Source of the DNA: CAYSIX01 sp964431205
GTDB lineage: Bacteria; Planctomycetota; Phycisphaerae; Phycisphaerales; Phycisphaeraceae
Reading direction: 5' to 3'
DNA length: 5,756 nucleotides
Assembly: GCA_964431205.1 (NCBI GenBank)
Contig: CAYSIX010000247.1
Coordinates: forward strand, 1 to 5,756
Shown in pieces: positions 4,197 to 5,756 of this stretch; within the stretch, counting starts at the first letter, position 1, and every line of letters starts with the position of its first letter. The notes under the pieces are model-generated. The model made no database searches. It was not told the origin of the DNA and was given only the letters and a program-made list of their open reading frames with translations. The translations under genes were made by a program, and so were the position numbers.

Positions 4197-5756
4197 ATGG
4201 CGAACGACACACCGTCGCGTGTCCGTCACCTCGTGCTGGTGCTGGGCGATCAGCTCGACCGCGACTCGGCCGCGTTCGAGGGCTTCGACGCCGATCGTGA
4301 CACCGTCTGGATGGCCGAGAATCATCGTGAGGCCACGCACGTCTGGTCGCACAAGCTCCGCCTGGCGTTCTTTTTCTCGGCGATGCGGCACTTCCGCGAC
4401 ACGCTGCGGCAGCGCGGCTGGGACGTGCGGTACCACGCGCTCTCGGCCGACCGCTCGCGGGATCGTGGCGAGGACTTCGCCGAGATCCTCCGCCGGGACG
4501 TCGAGGAACTGCGGCCGCGACGCCTGATCGTCGTTGAGCCGGGCGACTGGCGCGTGCGGGAGACGCTGACCGCCGCCGCGCGCGAACTGGACGTGGAACT
4601 CGAGATCCGGGTCGACCGCCACTTCTACGACGACCTCGAATCGTTCAGCGCCTGGGCCGACGGCCGCAAGCGGCTGCTGCTCGAAGACTACTACCGGATG
4701 ATGCGCAAGCGCCACGGCGTGTTGATGACGGCGAACGCCAGGCCCGTCGGCGGCGAGTGGAACTTCGACAAGTCCAACCGTGACACCTTCGACAAGGACG
4801 GCCCGGGCCACATCAAGCCGCCGCGGCGATTTCAGAAGGATGACACGACGCGTGAGGTGATCGAGATGGTCGCCGAGCGCTTCGCGGACCACCCCGGCTC
4901 GCTCGAGCACTTCGACCTGCCCGTGACGCACGAGCAGGCCAGCGACCTGTTGCGCGACTTCGTGACGCACCGGCTGCCCGAGTTCGGGCGGTACCAGGAC
5001 GCGATGTGGACCGGCGAGCCGTTCCTGTATCACTCACGCTTGAGCGCCGCCCTGAACGTGAAGCTGCTCGACCCGCGGCGGTGCGTCGAGGCGGCGGTCG
5101 AGGCGTATGAACGGGGCGACGCGCCGCTCAACAGCGTCGAGGGCTTCGTCCGTCAGCTCCTCGGCTGGCGCGAGTTCATCCGCGGCGTGTACTGGCGCTT
5201 CATGCCCGAGTACGCCGAACGCAACGCCCTCGGCTGCGACGATCGCGACGTGCCCGGTTTCTTCTGGAACGGGGACACGGACATGGCGTGCGTCGGTCAG
5301 GCCATGCGCGGCGTCATCGACCACGCCTACGCGCACCACATCCATCGGCTCATGGTGCTCGGGCTCTTCGCGCAACTGCTCGGCGTGCACCCCCGCCGGT
5401 TCCACGACTGGCACATGGCCATGTACGCCGACGCGATCGACTGGGCGAGCCTGCCCAACACGCTGGGGATGAGCCAATACGGCGACGGCGGGATGGTGGA
5501 TATGGCTCGCCTGGAGGGACCGCGACTTAAGCGGGTGCGCCGCGAGATTCAGATGATATTTCAGGACCCCAACTCATCGCTCAGCCCCCGAATGACCGTA
5601 AGGCAGATACTTGCAGAACCGTTCTTGATACATGGCGTCGGGGCCGGCAAATCTGACATCGACGACCGCATTGTCTCGGTCTTGTCCGCCGTGGGGCTGC
5701 GCCCGGAGGCGCGTAACAGATATCCTCATCAGTTTTCCGCGGGGCAGAGACAGCGG
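4197..5756 (+). CDS. Iron-sulfur photolyase/cryptochrome (PhrB-like), C-terminus replaced by ABC ATPase sequence; open at window edge
   Basis: Residues 1-434 belong to the bacterial FeS photolyase/cryptochrome family (DPRP; Agrobacterium PhrB), FAD flavoproteins that use light to repair UV photoproducts, in PhrB (6-4) lesions. ATG 4197 follows GGGGA (4186-4190) at 6 nt and lies 12 nt after the preceding stop. Seen: N-terminal LVLVLGDQL (12-20), EPGDWRVRE, GRKRLLLEDYYRMMRK, GGEWNFDKSNR, the FAD-region LNSVEGFVRQLLGWREF (311-327), RGVYW, MACVGQ with C365 (equivalent to PhrB C350, cluster ligand), AYAHHIHRLM with H380/H381 (PhrB H365/H366), and LPNTLGMSQYGDGG. After V434 the family should continue for roughly 85 residues including CxxC...C, the other three cluster ligands. 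Instead the frame continues as an OppF/DppF-type ABC ATPase. The photolyase is therefore truncated and unlikely to hold its 4Fe-4S cluster. No stop occurs before 5756. Confidence 0.9.
   Translation, partial: MANDTPSRVRHLVLVLGDQLDRDSAAFEGFDADRDTVWMAENHREATHVWSHKLRLAFFFSAMRHFRDTLRQRGWDVRYHALSADRSRDRGEDFAEILRRDVEELRPRRLIVVEPGDWRVRETLTAAARELDVELEIRVDRHFYDDLESFSAWADGRKRLLLEDYYRMMRKRHGVLMTANARPVGGEWNFDKSNRDTFDKDGPGHIKPPRRFQKDDTTREVIEMVAERFADHPGSLEHFDLPVTHEQASDLLRDFVTHRLPEFGRYQDAMWTGEPFLYHSRLSAALNVKLLDPRRCVEAAVEAYERGDAPLNSVEGFVRQLLGWREFIRGVYWRFMPEYAERNALGCDDRDVPGFFWNGDTDMACVGQAMRGVIDHAYAHHIHRLMVLGLFAQLLGVHPRRFHDWHMAMYADAIDWASLPNTLGMSQYGDGGMVDMARLEGPRLKRVRREIQMIFQDPNSSLSPRMTVRQILAEPFLIHGVGAGKSDIDDRIVSVLSAVGLRPEARNRYPHQFSAGQRQR
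5499..5756 (+). other. Internal fragment of an OppF/DppF-type ABC transporter ATPase, fused in frame
   Basis: Residues about 435-520 of the open frame match peptide/nickel ABC importer ATPases: DMARLEGPRLKRVRREIQ, then the Q-loop region MIFQDPNSSLSPRMTV with Q456, then LAEPFLIHG, VGLRPEARNRYPHQ, and the signature FSAGQRQR (513-520) at the very edge. Walker A and the preceding ~80 residues are absent; Walker B would lie beyond the window. The signature has Ala where LSGGQ/FSGGQ has Gly. Codon use changes with the protein family: ATA, TTG, CTT, AGA and AAT-type codons appear here but are rare in the photolyase part, and local G+C drops (32/60 at 5581-5640 against 41/60 at 5221-5280). Such ATPases power oligopeptide uptake with an OppD partner and two permeases, none of which is visible here. 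Confidence 0.9.

Noticed and set aside
3708..5033. Minus-strand open frame of 441 codons opposite the photolyase operon
   Set aside because: It is an antisense shadow caused by high GC. The plus strand carries clear photolyase motifs and Shine-Dalgarno sites.
4197..5756. A novel photolyase-ABC bifunctional enzyme
   Set aside because: Both partners are cut inside essential folds (cluster ligands lost, Walker A missing) and composition changes at the join. An artefact or recombination scar is more likely.

Overview
The window looks like a high-GC bacterial chromosome segment. Its core (about 800 to 5500) has strong G/C preference at third codon positions. Small-protein neighbours and dispersed-repeat types suggest Planctomycetota, perhaps Phycisphaerae, but this is only an impression from family resemblance and could be wrong. 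Composition is not uniform. Sample lines give 25/60 G+C at 121-180, 46/60 at 1681-1740, 41/60 at 5221-5280 and 32/60 at 5581-5640, so both ends are clearly less GC-rich than the middle.

Layout. Positions 1-509 hold an unrecognised 145-residue ORF with mixed codon use. Positions 510-780 have no gene but carry a cluster of hairpins and short repeats resembling REP/BIME-type elements. Positions 780-1074 look like the 3' remnant of an unidentified gene broken by one extra C. Positions 1075-1273 hold a CACGGAT-type repeat and the presumed pdxH promoter. pdxH (1274-1918, pyridoxamine 5'-phosphate oxidase, complete) converges on a long minus-strand gene (1961-3475) for an atypical SDR oxidoreductase with a C-terminal DUF2867 domain. 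A 141-bp divergent spacer separates that gene from a plus-strand operon-like run: a 71-residue protein (3617-3832), a 115-residue protein (3837-4184), and an iron-sulfur type photolyase/cryptochrome (from 4197).

The most notable point is at the right end. The photolyase frame follows its family faithfully to about residue 434, then without any stop becomes the middle of an OppF/DppF-type ABC transporter ATPase. The break is at about 5496-5502 and the frame is open to the window edge. The photolyase loses three of its four expected cluster cysteines, and the ATPase piece lacks Walker A, so neither half can work as its family does. A chimeric assembly join or a real recombination scar both explain this; a designed fusion is unlikely.

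Functionally, pdxH makes pyridoxal phosphate and is independent of its neighbours. The SDR-DUF2867 gene, the two small proteins and the photolyase may form a divergently transcribed group, possibly linked to light or DNA-damage responses; that link is inference from gene order only.
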